Shown here piece by piece: positions 7,852 to 15,607 of a stretch of DNA of 22,818 nucleotides. The DNA comes from Flammeovirgaceae bacterium UBA5008 (GTDB lineage: Bacteria; Bacteroidota; Bacteroidia; Cytophagales; Cyclobacteriaceae). Numbering within the stretch: the first letter of the stretch is position 1; the number at the start of each line of letters is the position of its first letter. The notes beneath the pieces are model-generated. The model was not told the origin of the DNA, ran no database searches, and saw only the letters and a list, made by a program, of their open reading frames with translations. The stretch is taken from the NCBI GenBank assembly GCA_002398365.1, contig DGYK01000054.1, positions 3,927 through 26,744 on the forward strand, in the 5' to 3' direction. The translations under genes and the position numbers were made by a program.

Positions 7852-8295
7852 CTACTTTAATTCCCTTCTTCTTTTGTCAGTCGCTTTTTCTACTTTGTTT
7901 ACAAAGTCCAGAATCGAATCTCTGTTCATTCCCTTCGCTTGAAAATTAATTTTGGCGCCTCCATCCGGAGAAATGGTTATTAAATATCTCTTTGAAGAAA
8001 AATAAAGGGCTATCAGTATGAGTCCAACGATGGCTATGAAAACGCCTAACTCACTTGATTCACTCATCAGGGTGATTACGCCAAAACCGGCAGCCAGAAC
8101 TCCCACGATTAAATACAAAATCTGACTTGAATAATGAATTTCTATGGAACTGATTTTCTCTAACAGGATACTTACAATATGCGCTCGCGTATATTCCGTG
8201 TTTGTATATCTTATTCTCCAGTTTGTTAATGTAACAATGTTGTTGTCAGATTGAGTAATGATTTCTTCTCCTTCCAGTAGATCTTTCTTTTCCAT
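7852..8295 (-). CDS. PH-like two-TM membrane protein
   Basis: A 147-residue protein. The first 55 residues (LLEGEEIITQSDNNIVTLTN, 6-25, then WRIRY) resemble the start of bacterial PH domains, where a GE-x-I element precedes a VTLTN-R-I strand. Two hydrophobic helices follow (about 59-77 and 84-101), and then a short domain with strands KRYLITISPDGG (104-115) and a final helix. The layout, strands on both sides of a hairpin of TM helices, is common in small PH-like membrane proteins. It is the first gene of the run that continues through the LTD lipoprotein (39-base gap) to the PLD-like protein, so it may share their promoter in 8296-8418. No catalytic residues seen; role unknown. Confidence 0.65.
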   Translation of the reverse strand: MEKKDLLEGEEIITQSDNNIVTLTNWRIRYTNTEYTRAHIVSILLEKISSIEIHYSSQILYLIVGVLAAGFGVITLMSESSELGVFIAIVGLILIALYFSSKRYLITISPDGGAKINFQAKGMNRDSILDFVNKVEKATDKRRRELK

Positions 8296-8418
8296 ATTAT
8301 TTTAATCCGGGTTGTCTTGTCTTTATATTGTGAAATAGCAAAAGCATATCAACAGAAAGAAAACTACTAACTGTTGCTAATGGCAAGTCGAATATTATAA
8401 ATGCATTGCATCCCATCA

Positions 8419-9453
8419 TTAGTTTGTTTTTAGATAAGCCTCTTGCCGAGGGGTAACAGTTATCTGATCTCTCATTCTAACACCCCATTTTTGATTTACT
8501 TGAACAGCTGTAACTTTAACCACTACCTCAATTGGCTCCATCACATTGTCATTCAACAGTCCTAAATAAACTTTACCGGCCAGTGGCGACTTCATTTGTG
8601 CGGCATCATTGATTACATCGCCTTGTTTGTACCGGTTAAATCTGTTGTTAGCCCAAAACAATTGAACATTTTCCCAATCAGAAATAAACCAATACTTTAC
8701 ATTGTCACTTCCGTGCACTTTGCTAATGGTATTCACGCCATGAAGGGCCAGCGCTGCCAATGCACCATAGCCGGAAAAGCTGGATAAGGTGGTAGCTGCG
8801 GTATTGATAAAATTATCTTTAGCTCTCTCAAATGCCACTTTTCCCTCTGCTCCTACTCCAATATAATAGCTCCACGCTATCGTGTTTTCCGGTAATTGAA
8901 AATCCACCAGACTTTTATTCGGATTTCCATTCAATGCATTGGAAGATGACACTTTGGCGATTTGATCTACTACCGTTATTGCCACCGTATCACTCTTTTC
9001 TAAATAATTCTCTTGAACGGGAACACGTATCGTATCATTCACTGTGTGCCAATAGACATTCGTATTAAAGTTTTGTGTAGCCGGTGATGCCGGCATTCGC
9101 CTGATTAGAAACTTGCATATTCTACCGAACAGTGCCGAGTTATGAAACCTAAACTTGTAAATAGATGTTCGCGGAATTTCAATGACTTTATCTTCGATTT
9201 TCTTGGTCTTATAATCCATGAACCTCGAGGACGAAGGCATTTCGGTGATCTCAATCTCTTTTAACTTATTTCCATTTACCTCTTGAAAGGAGAACATTAA
9301 TTTATCGCCTTCTGCAAAGCCGTAGTAGAACACTTCTTCACTTAGTCCTGAAACTTTCAATGTTGACTCAGCAATATTTACTACTTGCTGACAGTTCGCG
9401 AATATTGGCCGTAACAGGGCTAGAATAAAATATATTATGAACTTCTCTTTCAT
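8419..9453 (-). CDS. Conserved secreted protein of unknown function
   Basis: I choose the start at 9453 over the in-frame ATG at 9495. The later Met opens a signal peptide (MKEKFIIYFILALLRPIFANC) and avoids a 32-base overlap with the KTSC gene. The product is 344 residues. After the signal comes a beta-rich segment (VFYYGFAEGDKLMFSFQEVN, 41-60 and onward through the ITEMPSSSRFMDYKTKK stretch) that reads as a GOLD-like or Ig-like sandwich. A more helical middle (about residues 210-240) follows, then another beta segment with WFISDWENVQLFW. It resembles a Bacteroidota-specific secreted family I have no function for. It follows the KTSC and coiled-coil lipoprotein genes with a 10-base gap to KTSC, so these three look cotranscribed. 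No catalytic motif seen. Confidence 0.75.
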   Translation of the reverse strand: MKEKFIIYFILALLRPIFANCQQVVNIAESTLKVSGLSEEVFYYGFAEGDKLMFSFQEVNGNKLKEIEITEMPSSSRFMDYKTKKIEDKVIEIPRTSIYKFRFHNSALFGRICKFLIRRMPASPATQNFNTNVYWHTVNDTIRVPVQENYLEKSDTVAITVVDQIAKVSSSNALNGNPNKSLVDFQLPENTIAWSYYIGVGAEGKVAFERAKDNFINTAATTLSSFSGYGALAALALHGVNTISKVHGSDNVKYWFISDWENVQLFWANNRFNRYKQGDVINDAAQMKSPLAGKVYLGLLNDNVMEPIEVVVKVTAVQVNQKWGVRMRDQITVTPRQEAYLKTN

Positions 9454-9463
9454 GTCTACCATT

Positions 9464-9688
9464 CTAACTTTTGGAAGAGTATTTATCTTTGACATTTTTA
9501 TTGATGAAGCTGTTGAGCCCCTCGCCTCTTACTGCCAGCGACTTCATCCTCTCTACATTTTCAGCGCCCGTTGTTTGATAGTCGTAGGTGTAGATTCGCT
9601 CACTATTGAACTGAACGATCACATGATCGGCTCCTAGTTGATACCCCACAATGGCAGACGATCCACTTCGATTTATATACTTTTGCAT
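9464..9688 (-). CDS. KTSC-domain small protein
   Basis: A 74-residue protein that is almost entirely a KTSC-like domain. It has the SSAIVGYQLGADHVIVQFNS pattern (10-29) followed by RIYTYDY (31-37) and a helix ending GEGLNSFIN (55-63), matching the short beta-strand plus helix plan of that family. KTSC was named from fusions to lysyl-tRNA synthetases, and its function is unknown. There is no signal peptide, so the protein is probably cytoplasmic, unlike its neighbours. The gene begins one base after the stop of the upstream lipoprotein gene and ends 10 bases before the secreted-protein start, a tight operon arrangement. Confidence 0.75.
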   Translation of the reverse strand: MQKYINRSGSSAIVGYQLGADHVIVQFNSERIYTYDYQTTGAENVERMKSLAVRGEGLNSFINKNVKDKYSSKS

Positions 9689-9689
9689 A

Positions 9690-10139
9690 TCACTGCTTAT
9701 TGGAGGTTAATTCATAGTTTTTCAACTCATTCTTTGTTTTCCGAATGATCTCCTCTCGTTTTGCCAACTCATCCAAGGATGTAGTGATTCCTTTCTCCAG
9801 TTGGTCGATAACCAATGCTTGTGCTCGCACCTGCTCTTCTCGTTCTGCAGGAGTTCGTAAAAACTGATACTGCTTAATGGTGGTGAGTTTATCTTTGGCA
9901 ACTTCCAACTCTGCCTTGAGGAGTGACAACCGATTTTCCAGGCCTTCCTTCTCGCTTTCAGTTTGTGATAACAAATCTCTGAGCGACTGAATCTTCTCCA
10001 TTCGCAAGCGAGTTGCCTTTTCGGTCGCAGAACGGATTGAATCTTCCCGCTCTTGTTTCAAGGCTTTTCGTTGCTGCTCACTTTGGCCACAAGCGAAAAG
10101 TAAACCGGTGATTAAAATAGTTAAAACAAGCTTCATCAT
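9690..10139 (-). CDS. Coiled-coil lipoprotein
   Basis: A 149-residue protein with a lipoprotein signal (Cys17 in LLFACGQ) and then continuous charged helix. Heptad-like Leu/Ile spacing from about residue 20 to 140 predicts a long coiled coil, rich in Glu, Lys, Arg and Gln. An alternative start is the second Met (10136). It would be an envelope-tethered rod. No family recognised. It heads the unit that includes the KTSC protein and the secreted protein. Its own upstream region (10140-10184) has no recognisable promoter. Confidence 0.8.
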   Translation of the reverse strand: MMKLVLTILITGLLFACGQSEQQRKALKQEREDSIRSATEKATRLRMEKIQSLRDLLSQTESEKEGLENRLSLLKAELEVAKDKLTTIKQYQFLRTPAEREEQVRAQALVIDQLEKGITTSLDELAKREEIIRKTKNELKNYELTSNKQ

Positions 10140-10184
10140 TTTTCAACTTCTTTAGTTATCTGGTCTTTTGTTCTAAGTTCATTT

Positions 10185-10511
10185 CTATCTACAAACACAT
10201 CCTGTTCCGACTACCCATTTACAACAGGCACTTGCGCACACGCTTTGGGTTTTGCCGGAGCATCCGCAATTAGAAGTAGTGGGGCAACCACTACCGCCCG
10301 CAGAACTCGGCAAATGTTCGCAGGCAATGCCGTCATTGTCACTATCCAAGTCTTTTTGGCACGTGCGATCTTTATCAAAAGCGGCTTGCGCTTGTTGTTG
10401 CGTTGCATAGTCTGAGCAATTGGCGTTGGGGCAAGGAGCAGCACTGTTGGATGAATTACATCCGAAAGAAAAAATACAGGCCATCCAAAAGAGAACAATC
10501 ACCTTACTCAT
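10185..10511 (-). CDS. Excalibur-domain lipoprotein, Cys-rich
   Basis: The start at 10511 is chosen because it opens a lipoprotein signal (MSKVIVLFWMACIFSFGC; Cys18); the longer frame from 10586 adds 25 unlikely residues. The product is 108 residues. Residues 32-68 are an Excalibur calcium-binding motif: a Cys, an AQAAFDKDRTCQKDLDSDND core (41-60) with D54, D56, D58 and D60 as an EF-hand-like loop, then GIACEHLP with C64. Excalibur usually occurs in secreted proteins, often with nuclease or LTD domains. The tail (75-108) holds eight Cys spaced as a compact, probably disulfide-bonded knot. Likely a Ca2+-stabilised surface protein. Function unknown. Confidence 0.85.
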   Translation of the reverse strand: MSKVIVLFWMACIFSFGCNSSNSAAPCPNANCSDYATQQQAQAAFDKDRTCQKDLDSDNDGIACEHLPSSAGGSGCPTTSNCGCSGKTQSVCASACCKWVVGTGCVCR

Positions 10512-10619
10512 GTGCCGGTTGTTTTGTATAACAAACAAACCTGTTGGCAGGAACTTTGGAAAATAGAGTTTCCTGTACTGATTCAATTTCTTCCGAAAAC
10601 GGGTATTGACTTTCCGAAC

Positions 10620-11015
10620 CTATTGATGCTGCCAGCATTTTCCGCTGGGGCTGGTGGTGGTTCTCTTGCATCGCAGTCCTGCTTTTGTGCGACCGGTGCA
10701 TTGCGAGGAAGTTGATTTAGCAGGTGGGCTTGGGTTGACCTTCGGTGCATCCAGTAAACGATTTACTTTCGTACTGTCATTCGATTCTACCGATTGACTG
10801 CAAACCGAACAGGGTGTGTACCCTTTGTTAACGGCATCTGATAATGAAATGGGAAAACTACTTTTACTTAAGTGACGGCAATCAGCGGAATGGTATTTTT
10901 TTCCTGTCTTCGTTACATAAACAGTTTGGGCTTCCGTGCTTACCGAAGAACAAGCCACGGGCACTATCCACATCAGGAACCGGATCGTGAAAAAGTAAAG
11001 TTTTTGCTTACCCAT
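10620..11015 (-). CDS. Exported protein with two small Cys/His modules (Ada-like and DUF5763-like)
   Basis: A 131-residue protein with an N-terminal hydrophobic signal (about 6-22). The first module, VYVTKTGKKYHSADCRHL (32-49) plus PCSVC (68-72), has H42, C46, C69 and C72 in the layout of small Ada-like metal-binding or thermonuclease-tail modules. A Pro/Ser-rich linker follows. The second module at the C-terminus (C106-x9-C116-x10-C127-x2-H130, with TKAGLRCKR) matches the DUF5763-like pattern, a predicted zinc ribbon. Both modules are usually appended to other domains; here they are joined only by a linker. The signal could be for lipoprotein processing at Cys22, but the residues before it are not a good lipobox. 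Function unknown; possibly an envelope or DNA/metal-binding protein. Confidence 0.78.
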   Translation of the reverse strand: MGKQKLYFFTIRFLMWIVPVACSSVSTEAQTVYVTKTGKKYHSADCRHLSKSSFPISLSDAVNKGYTPCSVCSQSVESNDSTKVNRLLDAPKVNPSPPAKSTSSQCTGRTKAGLRCKRTTTSPSGKCWQHQ

Positions 11016-11028
11016 GACTGCGCTTGTT

Positions 11029-11373
11029 TTAGATAGGTTTGTTCAGCCAACGCCTCCGGATGAATTGGTACATGCCGGATAGTAAATAAAAAATAAAGGC
11101 AACTACATTGTAGATAACGAGGTAGATGAATACGCTTGCCATGATCACCAACAAGATGATGAACCCATTTTTTCCTTTGGCCCAGTTCGCGCGATACGAC
11201 AGGCCCGGTATACCCGTTTTGATTGAAAAGCCTCCGGTACCGATCGACCCGTGTTTGGTGCGGTAACTGGATGATATACCGGATTGACTTACATTTAAGC
11301 CAACACCCTTTCCCAGGTTGATTCTTTTTTGATAGCGAAATGACACGCTAGTTGGGGTCACCTTCAATTCCAT
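11029..11373 (-). CDS. DUF4236-domain membrane protein
   Basis: Residues 9-60 (from the Met at 11373) show the DUF4236 pattern: SFRYQKRINLGKGVGLNVSQ, then SGISSSYR, a glycine-rich TGGFSIKTGIPGLSYR and a basic residue. The C-terminal half has two hydrophobic helices (about 69-90 and 93-105) with a basic tail, so the protein is a short membrane protein. I prefer 11373 over the ATG at 11391 because it fits the domain start; either overlaps the upstream Cas2-like gene (by 26 or 44 bases). DUF4236 is a small beta-rich family of unknown function. The close overlap suggests cotranslation. Confidence 0.8.
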   Translation of the reverse strand: MELKVTPTSVSFRYQKRINLGKGVGLNVSQSGISSSYRTKHGSIGTGGFSIKTGIPGLSYRANWAKGKNGFIILLVIMASVFIYLVIYNVVAFIFYLLSGMYQFIRRRWLNKPI

Positions 11374-11611
11374 CCCATGTTGCAAAATCAACGGCTACGG
11401 CTCTAGTCAGTTTTACTCTGAGATTCGCGGTAATAGATTTAATGTCAGCTATAGCGGTTGATGGTGTCGTATTATCCTTCCATACCGTTGTGTTAGGAAG
11501 GTTGCAAACTTTAGTTTGCAGTGACAATCTCTTGCTGTATCCTTTTTTAAGAAGCTCATCTTTAACTTCTTTTTGTTTATCGCCAACATCATAAGTAAGT
11601 AGTGTTTTCAT
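11348..11611 (-). CDS. Small Cas2/SinR-like fold protein
   Basis: An 87-residue protein. It starts with MKTLLTYDVGDKQKEVKDEL (1-20), like the first strand and helix of SinR/Cas2-type ferredoxin folds, in which YD(L/V) ends the first strand. A conserved-looking LPNTTVW (38-44) and an FATWDGIEGDP end (76-86) recall a family of small stand-alone proteins of unknown function. No CRISPR array or cas1 lies nearby, so adaptation is not suggested. It may be an orphan nuclease-fold or toxin-like (VapD-like) protein. Assignment is a weak recognition. Its coding sequence overlaps the DUF4236 start. Confidence 0.55.
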   Translation of the reverse strand: MKTLLTYDVGDKQKEVKDELLKKGYSKRLSLQTKVCNLPNTTVWKDNTTPSTAIADIKSITANLRVKLTRAVAVDFATWDGIEGDPN

Positions 11612-11725
11612 ATGTTATTTGATTTACGTTTCAAACAAAATAACATGGAGTTCGTGAGATGATCTGGCTCTTTTTTCCAGAGATAAGAACAATCTTTCCC
11701 GATAATCAAGAATACTTTCCGGCAA

Positions 11726-12832
11726 TCAACGCAAAGAGGCCAACATCCATCGTTGATTTCTTCGTTTGAACACGAGTGACTCTTGTGGCAGAAAGCCCAC
11801 TAAAAACATTTGATGTCGCTTGGTGTCGCTCGAAGAATGGCTGAATTGCAAATCCACTTGTATATACCGCACATTGTTTTGGTATTGCACATTGATGGTA
11901 TAGGTGCTATCATTTATCCTTTGTTCATCCAAAGTCGAGTATTCCAATGGTTGAGTATTGAAAATGAAATACGTTGCTTTGGCGGTTTGCCGGTTTACAT
12001 AAAACTGAGGCAAGCGCAGGTTGTATTCATTGATTGGGTTTAAGTTGTCTACGTCCATCTGTAGAGCAGCCTCTACATTCTTTTTGGATCGGATGGATTG
12101 AACTCCATTATAAAATTCATACTCGTTTCGGTAGTATGACTTCTGATTTCGGTAAGCGCGGTAAATAGAGTCTACTATTTCTACCGAGCTTAACATTGCA
12201 CCTGATTTTTTTGCGTTGTGTAGATACTCTTTTTCTATTTTTTTTAAGAGCGCATCTTTTCTCGCATGGATTTCCCGCTGGATCATCTCCTGCGAAGGCT
12301 TATGATCATTTCTTAAAAATGTCCACGATAATACACCAGTTCCCGATAAAGCAATGGCGAGAATGGATGCCACTAAATAGTTCTTTCGATTACTCTTTTT
12401 CTTTACAACTCCTGAGGTTTTAATCACATCCATCAACTTACTAACTACAAAGTCCAACCCTTTGTCGGCCTTTATACCAAATCGGTCTGCCATGGTGAGA
12501 TCTTTGAGGGCAAGATCTTGCGGAGTGATCTCAAAAAGTACAGGAAGGATCACCTTATTCCCCTCACTTTCTCTTGCCAGCAGAAGATAAAATTCTCGGA
12601 GCGGCCAATTTTTAGCAATGTAATTTTTACTTAAAATCACAATGCCAAATCTGGATTTGTTCAGGCCCTCATGAATGGAGTTTGCAATGCTGTCGCCTGC
12701 GTTTAGTTCTTTTCCGGAATACCAAATAGTAAGACCTTCCGCTTCCAGTCGCGTGCATAACTCGTTTGCAATTGGTATTTTGTCCTCAACTGCATGAGAA
12801 ATAAAAGCATCGTATTCGTACTTCGAAGTCAT
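11726..12832 (-). CDS. TIR-domain protein with TM helix and extracytoplasmic domain
   Basis: A 368-residue protein. Residues 5-137 are a TIR domain: YDAFISHAVED (7-17), LTIWYSGKELNAGDSI (34-49), GIVILSKNYIAKNWPLREF (63-81) and ILPVLFEI (95-102). The candidate catalytic Glu of NAD-cleaving TIRs is E80, in the usual place after the Trp of NWPLRE. A basic patch and a single TM helix (about 151-173) follow, then a mixed helix/strand domain (180-368) with two Tyr-rich stretches. So the TIR is probably cytoplasmic and the C-terminal part lies on the other side of the membrane. TIR proteins with TM helices are known in bacterial defence and signalling. It sits directly after the LytTR regulator with an 85-base gap, so it could be cotranscribed with that system. 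NADase activity is inferred from E80. Confidence 0.9.
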   Translation of the reverse strand: MTSKYEYDAFISHAVEDKIPIANELCTRLEAEGLTIWYSGKELNAGDSIANSIHEGLNKSRFGIVILSKNYIAKNWPLREFYLLLARESEGNKVILPVLFEITPQDLALKDLTMADRFGIKADKGLDFVVSKLMDVIKTSGVVKKKSNRKNYLVASILAIALSGTGVLSWTFLRNDHKPSQEMIQREIHARKDALLKKIEKEYLHNAKKSGAMLSSVEIVDSIYRAYRNQKSYYRNEYEFYNGVQSIRSKKNVEAALQMDVDNLNPINEYNLRLPQFYVNRQTAKATYFIFNTQPLEYSTLDEQRINDSTYTINVQYQNNVRYIQVDLQFSHSSSDTKRHQMFLVGFLPQESLVFKRRNQRWMLASLR

Positions 12833-12917
12833 TATCCCATCTAATTTCGATCAAGAATAAGAGATCGCTGGCAATACCCATTCCACTAATTTCCCAACAG
12901 CTAAAATTTCTTTCCCA

Positions 12918-13640
12918 TCACTTGATTATCGTAAATCGGCCTTTCACCAACTCTTTGTATTCCTGACTCATTTGCACCTGATGTTTTCCGATATGAACAA
13001 CATTTCCTTCCAGCCTCGTCACTTTGTCTACATTTACCACATACGAGCGATGAACTTTGATGAAGTTATCGCCCGGCAACTGTTCATGGATATGATTCAT
13101 GCTTTTCGTCATGGTGTAGGTTCCGTTTTCAGTGACAATATTGCAATACGCTCTATCGGCCTTTAAAAACAAAATGCTATCGGTGCTTAACTTATTATAC
13201 GATTGATTTTCAGTGGCCAGCAAAATGAATCGCGATGGCGCCTTTTTTTGTATTTGCTTTTCCTGATGATTTGCATTGTAAAATGCGATGTCTACCGCAC
13301 GAATCAATTCTGCTTCCTGAAATGGCTTTGTCAAATAGGTAGCGGGTCTGGTAAGCTTTGCTCTATCTATGGTTGCTTGATCAGCGAAGTCTGTCAGGTA
13401 AATCACCGGTATATCGTGTATATCCCGAATCATTTTCGCTGTTGAAACTCCGTCCAATGCACCTGCTAACTGAATGTCCATGATGATCAAATCAGGCACA
13501 TGGGATTTAACATAGTCTAAGGCTTCCTCGCCTGTGTCAAAAATATCTGCCACATGAAAGGAATGCTTTTTTAACATGGCGGAGATGCTTTCGGCAATAA
13601 TCGCTTTATCCTCTACAATTAATACGTTGATACTTTCCAT
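12918..13640 (-). CDS. LytTR-type response regulator
   Basis: A 240-residue protein. Residues 1-120 are a receiver domain: acidic pair E10-D11, phosphoacceptor D55 (LIIMD), T83 and K105 (LTKP). Residues 143-240 are a LytTR DNA-binding domain (ILFLKADRAYCNIV..., HRSYVVNVDKV). It is encoded immediately downstream of a histidine kinase gene, with a 5-base gap, so the pair is a two-component system. LytTR regulators often activate genes through direct repeats upstream of promoters, but I could not find a certain site here. The targets may include neighbouring envelope genes; this is inference. Confidence 0.94.
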   Translation of the reverse strand: MESINVLIVEDKAIIAESISAMLKKHSFHVADIFDTGEEALDYVKSHVPDLIIMDIQLAGALDGVSTAKMIRDIHDIPVIYLTDFADQATIDRAKLTRPATYLTKPFQEAELIRAVDIAFYNANHQEKQIQKKAPSRFILLATENQSYNKLSTDSILFLKADRAYCNIVTENGTYTMTKSMNHIHEQLPGDNFIKVHRSYVVNVDKVTRLEGNVVHIGKHQVQMSQEYKELVKGRFTIIK

Positions 13641-13645
13641 TATCT

Positions 13646-15529
13646 CTAAATTGGTACGATCATTTTGAATTGCGTTCCCTGGTTGGTAGTGAACACTAGT
13701 TTCGCTTTCAACTCTTTCGCCAACATATTCACCATCTTTAAACCAAAAGAGGTTGGGTTGTCTATACTCCCTTCGAAGCCGATGCCATTGTCTTCGATCT
13801 CTATTTTTATTTCACTTTTGTTTTCCTGGTTTAACCGGACCACGAGTTGGGGGTTGGTTTGTTCTTTGAACGCATACTTGCACGCATTGCTCACCAGTTC
13901 GTTGATCACCAACCCAAGCGGAATTGCTTTGTCTACCGCTAACTTGATTTCTTGTATATCTAACACCAGGTTTAACCGATGTTGAGGGTAGCCGTACGAC
14001 TGCACTAAATATTGAACCAATTCAGGCAAATACTCTTTCATATTGATCTGCTGATTGCGATCATTGATGGAGAGCTTTTTATGAATAAGCGCCATCGCAT
14101 TGACGCGCCCCTCGTTGCTTTTGATGGCTTGAAAAGCATGGTCATCGTCTTTGATGTAGTTGGATTGAAGCACCAGCAGGCTGGACAATATTTGTAAGTT
14201 ATTTTTTACGCGGTGATTGAGTTCTTTCAGCAGCAGCTCCACGCGCTCTTTGTTTCGTTGCGATATCCGAAACAGGTAAAAAATCAAAGCTATGATAATC
14301 AGGAGCAAAACGGCAGATCCTATCAGCCATCTCACCCAATTTCTATTGGACTGCAGTTGGATGCCCTGCAATGACTTTTCATTTTCCAACAACTTGATGT
14401 GTTGTTCTTTTTTATCGGTTTCGTATTTTATTTGGAGCGAGGAAAGTGCCTCTGTTTTTCCAACATTCAAAAGGCTGTCTTTCACTTGAAGCAGTTCTTG
14501 CTGATACAAGAAAGCGCTTGAAAAATCGCGTTGCGCTTTATAGAATTTTACCTTTTCTTCAAGTGATTGTTTCAGATACTCCAGTGAGCCGGTTTGTCGC
14601 GATAATTTTTCGGATTCATCCAGGTAGATTTTGGCTTTATGGAAATCGGCTGTTAACAAACTCAAATCTCCTAAATTGATCAGCGACTTCAACTGTCCAA
14701 TCTGATCGCCCATTTCTTTATGTATGGTAAGTGCTTGTTGAAAATACTCAGCCGCCTCTTTAAACCGATTGGTTTTGGCAAACACCTCGCCCAAATTATT
14801 CAGCGTGGCTGCTGCCGGTTCTCCATTTTTCTGTTTTATCTCTTTGGCAAGTAGAAGATGATAAAGCGCGCTGTCGTATTGCCCCAACACTAAAAATACT
14901 TCGGCCAAATTATTTCGCGATTGCCCCACTCCTTTCGGATATCCCATTTTCGTTCGAACTTCTAATGCTTTTCTGTTAAAGAAAAGAGCTCGATTGTAAT
15001 CCTTTAAATTCAAGTAGACGGAAGCGACTGTATTGTAACAAGATGCCAAAGGTCTGTCCGGTGGTCGATTTTCCAGTTTGGAGATAGCACTAAAGGCATA
15101 TTCAAGGGCATCTTCGTAAAGGCCTTTATTCTTATAGATGATCGAAAGATTCGCTTCCACCGCAGTGGTGCTATTTGTCTCCTTCAATTGTTTGTACAGA
15201 TAAAGGGCGGGCTTATAATAATAGATACTGCTATCGGTATAGCCTTTTTGGTTAAATGAAACGCCCAGGCCATTGAGTGCGGAAGCTTTTAAAGAGGGGT
15301 CGAGTTCTGTTGATGATTCAAGGGACTTTTTATAATAGAAAATAGCGCTATCAAATTGGTTGGAATTTAAAAACAGCATCCCGATGTTCGAGAGATAATA
15401 GGCCACTTCCCCTACATCGTTCTTTTGAATTGAATTTTGCAGCAGCTTTTTGGTGCTATCTATTTTGCTTTGCGCAATGCACGAACAGGATACCAGTAAG
15501 AGGAACAGAATGGGGAAATAAAGCCTCAT
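13646..15529 (-). CDS. TPR-containing sensor histidine kinase (HisKA_2-type)
   Basis: A 627-residue protein with a lipoprotein-like or cleaved signal (MRLYFPILFLLLVSC, 1-15). TPR-type repeats span about 40-320 with recurring Y-N and LG(E/D) spacings. A coiled helix runs from about 355 to 395, and a single TM helix at 402-420 separates an external TPR sensor from the cytoplasm. The dimerisation region has ELNHRVKNNLQILSSLLVLQ (436-455), the HisKA_2/HWE-like signature with phosphoacceptor H439. The ATPase region has the N-box NELVSNACKYAF (543-554), DNGIGF (580-585) and FGLKMV (595-600). Upstream, the terminator of the small lipoprotein ends only about 22 bases before the ATG, leaving little room for a separate promoter. 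The cognate regulator follows at once. Confidence 0.94.
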   Translation of the reverse strand: MRLYFPILFLLLVSCSCIAQSKIDSTKKLLQNSIQKNDVGEVAYYLSNIGMLFLNSNQFDSAIFYYKKSLESSTELDPSLKASALNGLGVSFNQKGYTDSSIYYYKPALYLYKQLKETNSTTAVEANLSIIYKNKGLYEDALEYAFSAISKLENRPPDRPLASCYNTVASVYLNLKDYNRALFFNRKALEVRTKMGYPKGVGQSRNNLAEVFLVLGQYDSALYHLLLAKEIKQKNGEPAAATLNNLGEVFAKTNRFKEAAEYFQQALTIHKEMGDQIGQLKSLINLGDLSLLTADFHKAKIYLDESEKLSRQTGSLEYLKQSLEEKVKFYKAQRDFSSAFLYQQELLQVKDSLLNVGKTEALSSLQIKYETDKKEQHIKLLENEKSLQGIQLQSNRNWVRWLIGSAVLLLIIIALIFYLFRISQRNKERVELLLKELNHRVKNNLQILSSLLVLQSNYIKDDDHAFQAIKSNEGRVNAMALIHKKLSINDRNQQINMKEYLPELVQYLVQSYGYPQHRLNLVLDIQEIKLAVDKAIPLGLVINELVSNACKYAFKEQTNPQLVVRLNQENKSEIKIEIEDNGIGFEGSIDNPTSFGLKMVNMLAKELKAKLVFTTNQGTQFKMIVPI

Positions 15530-15550
15530 AACATTTAGGTATGGAAGGTA

Positions 15551-15585
15551 ATAAAAAAACGGTGAATGCTATCATTCACCGTTCA
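15551..15585 (-). terminator. Intrinsic terminator after the small lipoprotein gene
   Basis: On the minus strand, arms of 11 bases (AACGGTGAATG and its exact complement, 15573-15583 and 15558-15568) flank a 4-base loop (15569-15572). The run of Ts merges with the base of the stem (15553-15559). It follows the stop of the lipoprotein at 15608 and precedes the histidine kinase start, so kinase expression would need read-through or a promoter in this region. Confidence 0.85.
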
Positions 15586-15607
15586 GATTAAGCCATTCCC
15601 TCGCCCG

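Noticed and set aside
10211..10498. Overlapping open frame inside the Excalibur gene
   Set aside because: Lacks any family signal; the other frame has a lipobox and a complete Excalibur motif.
11348..11611. Genuine Cas2 of a CRISPR system
   Set aside because: No cas1, no array and only weak resemblance in the first strand.
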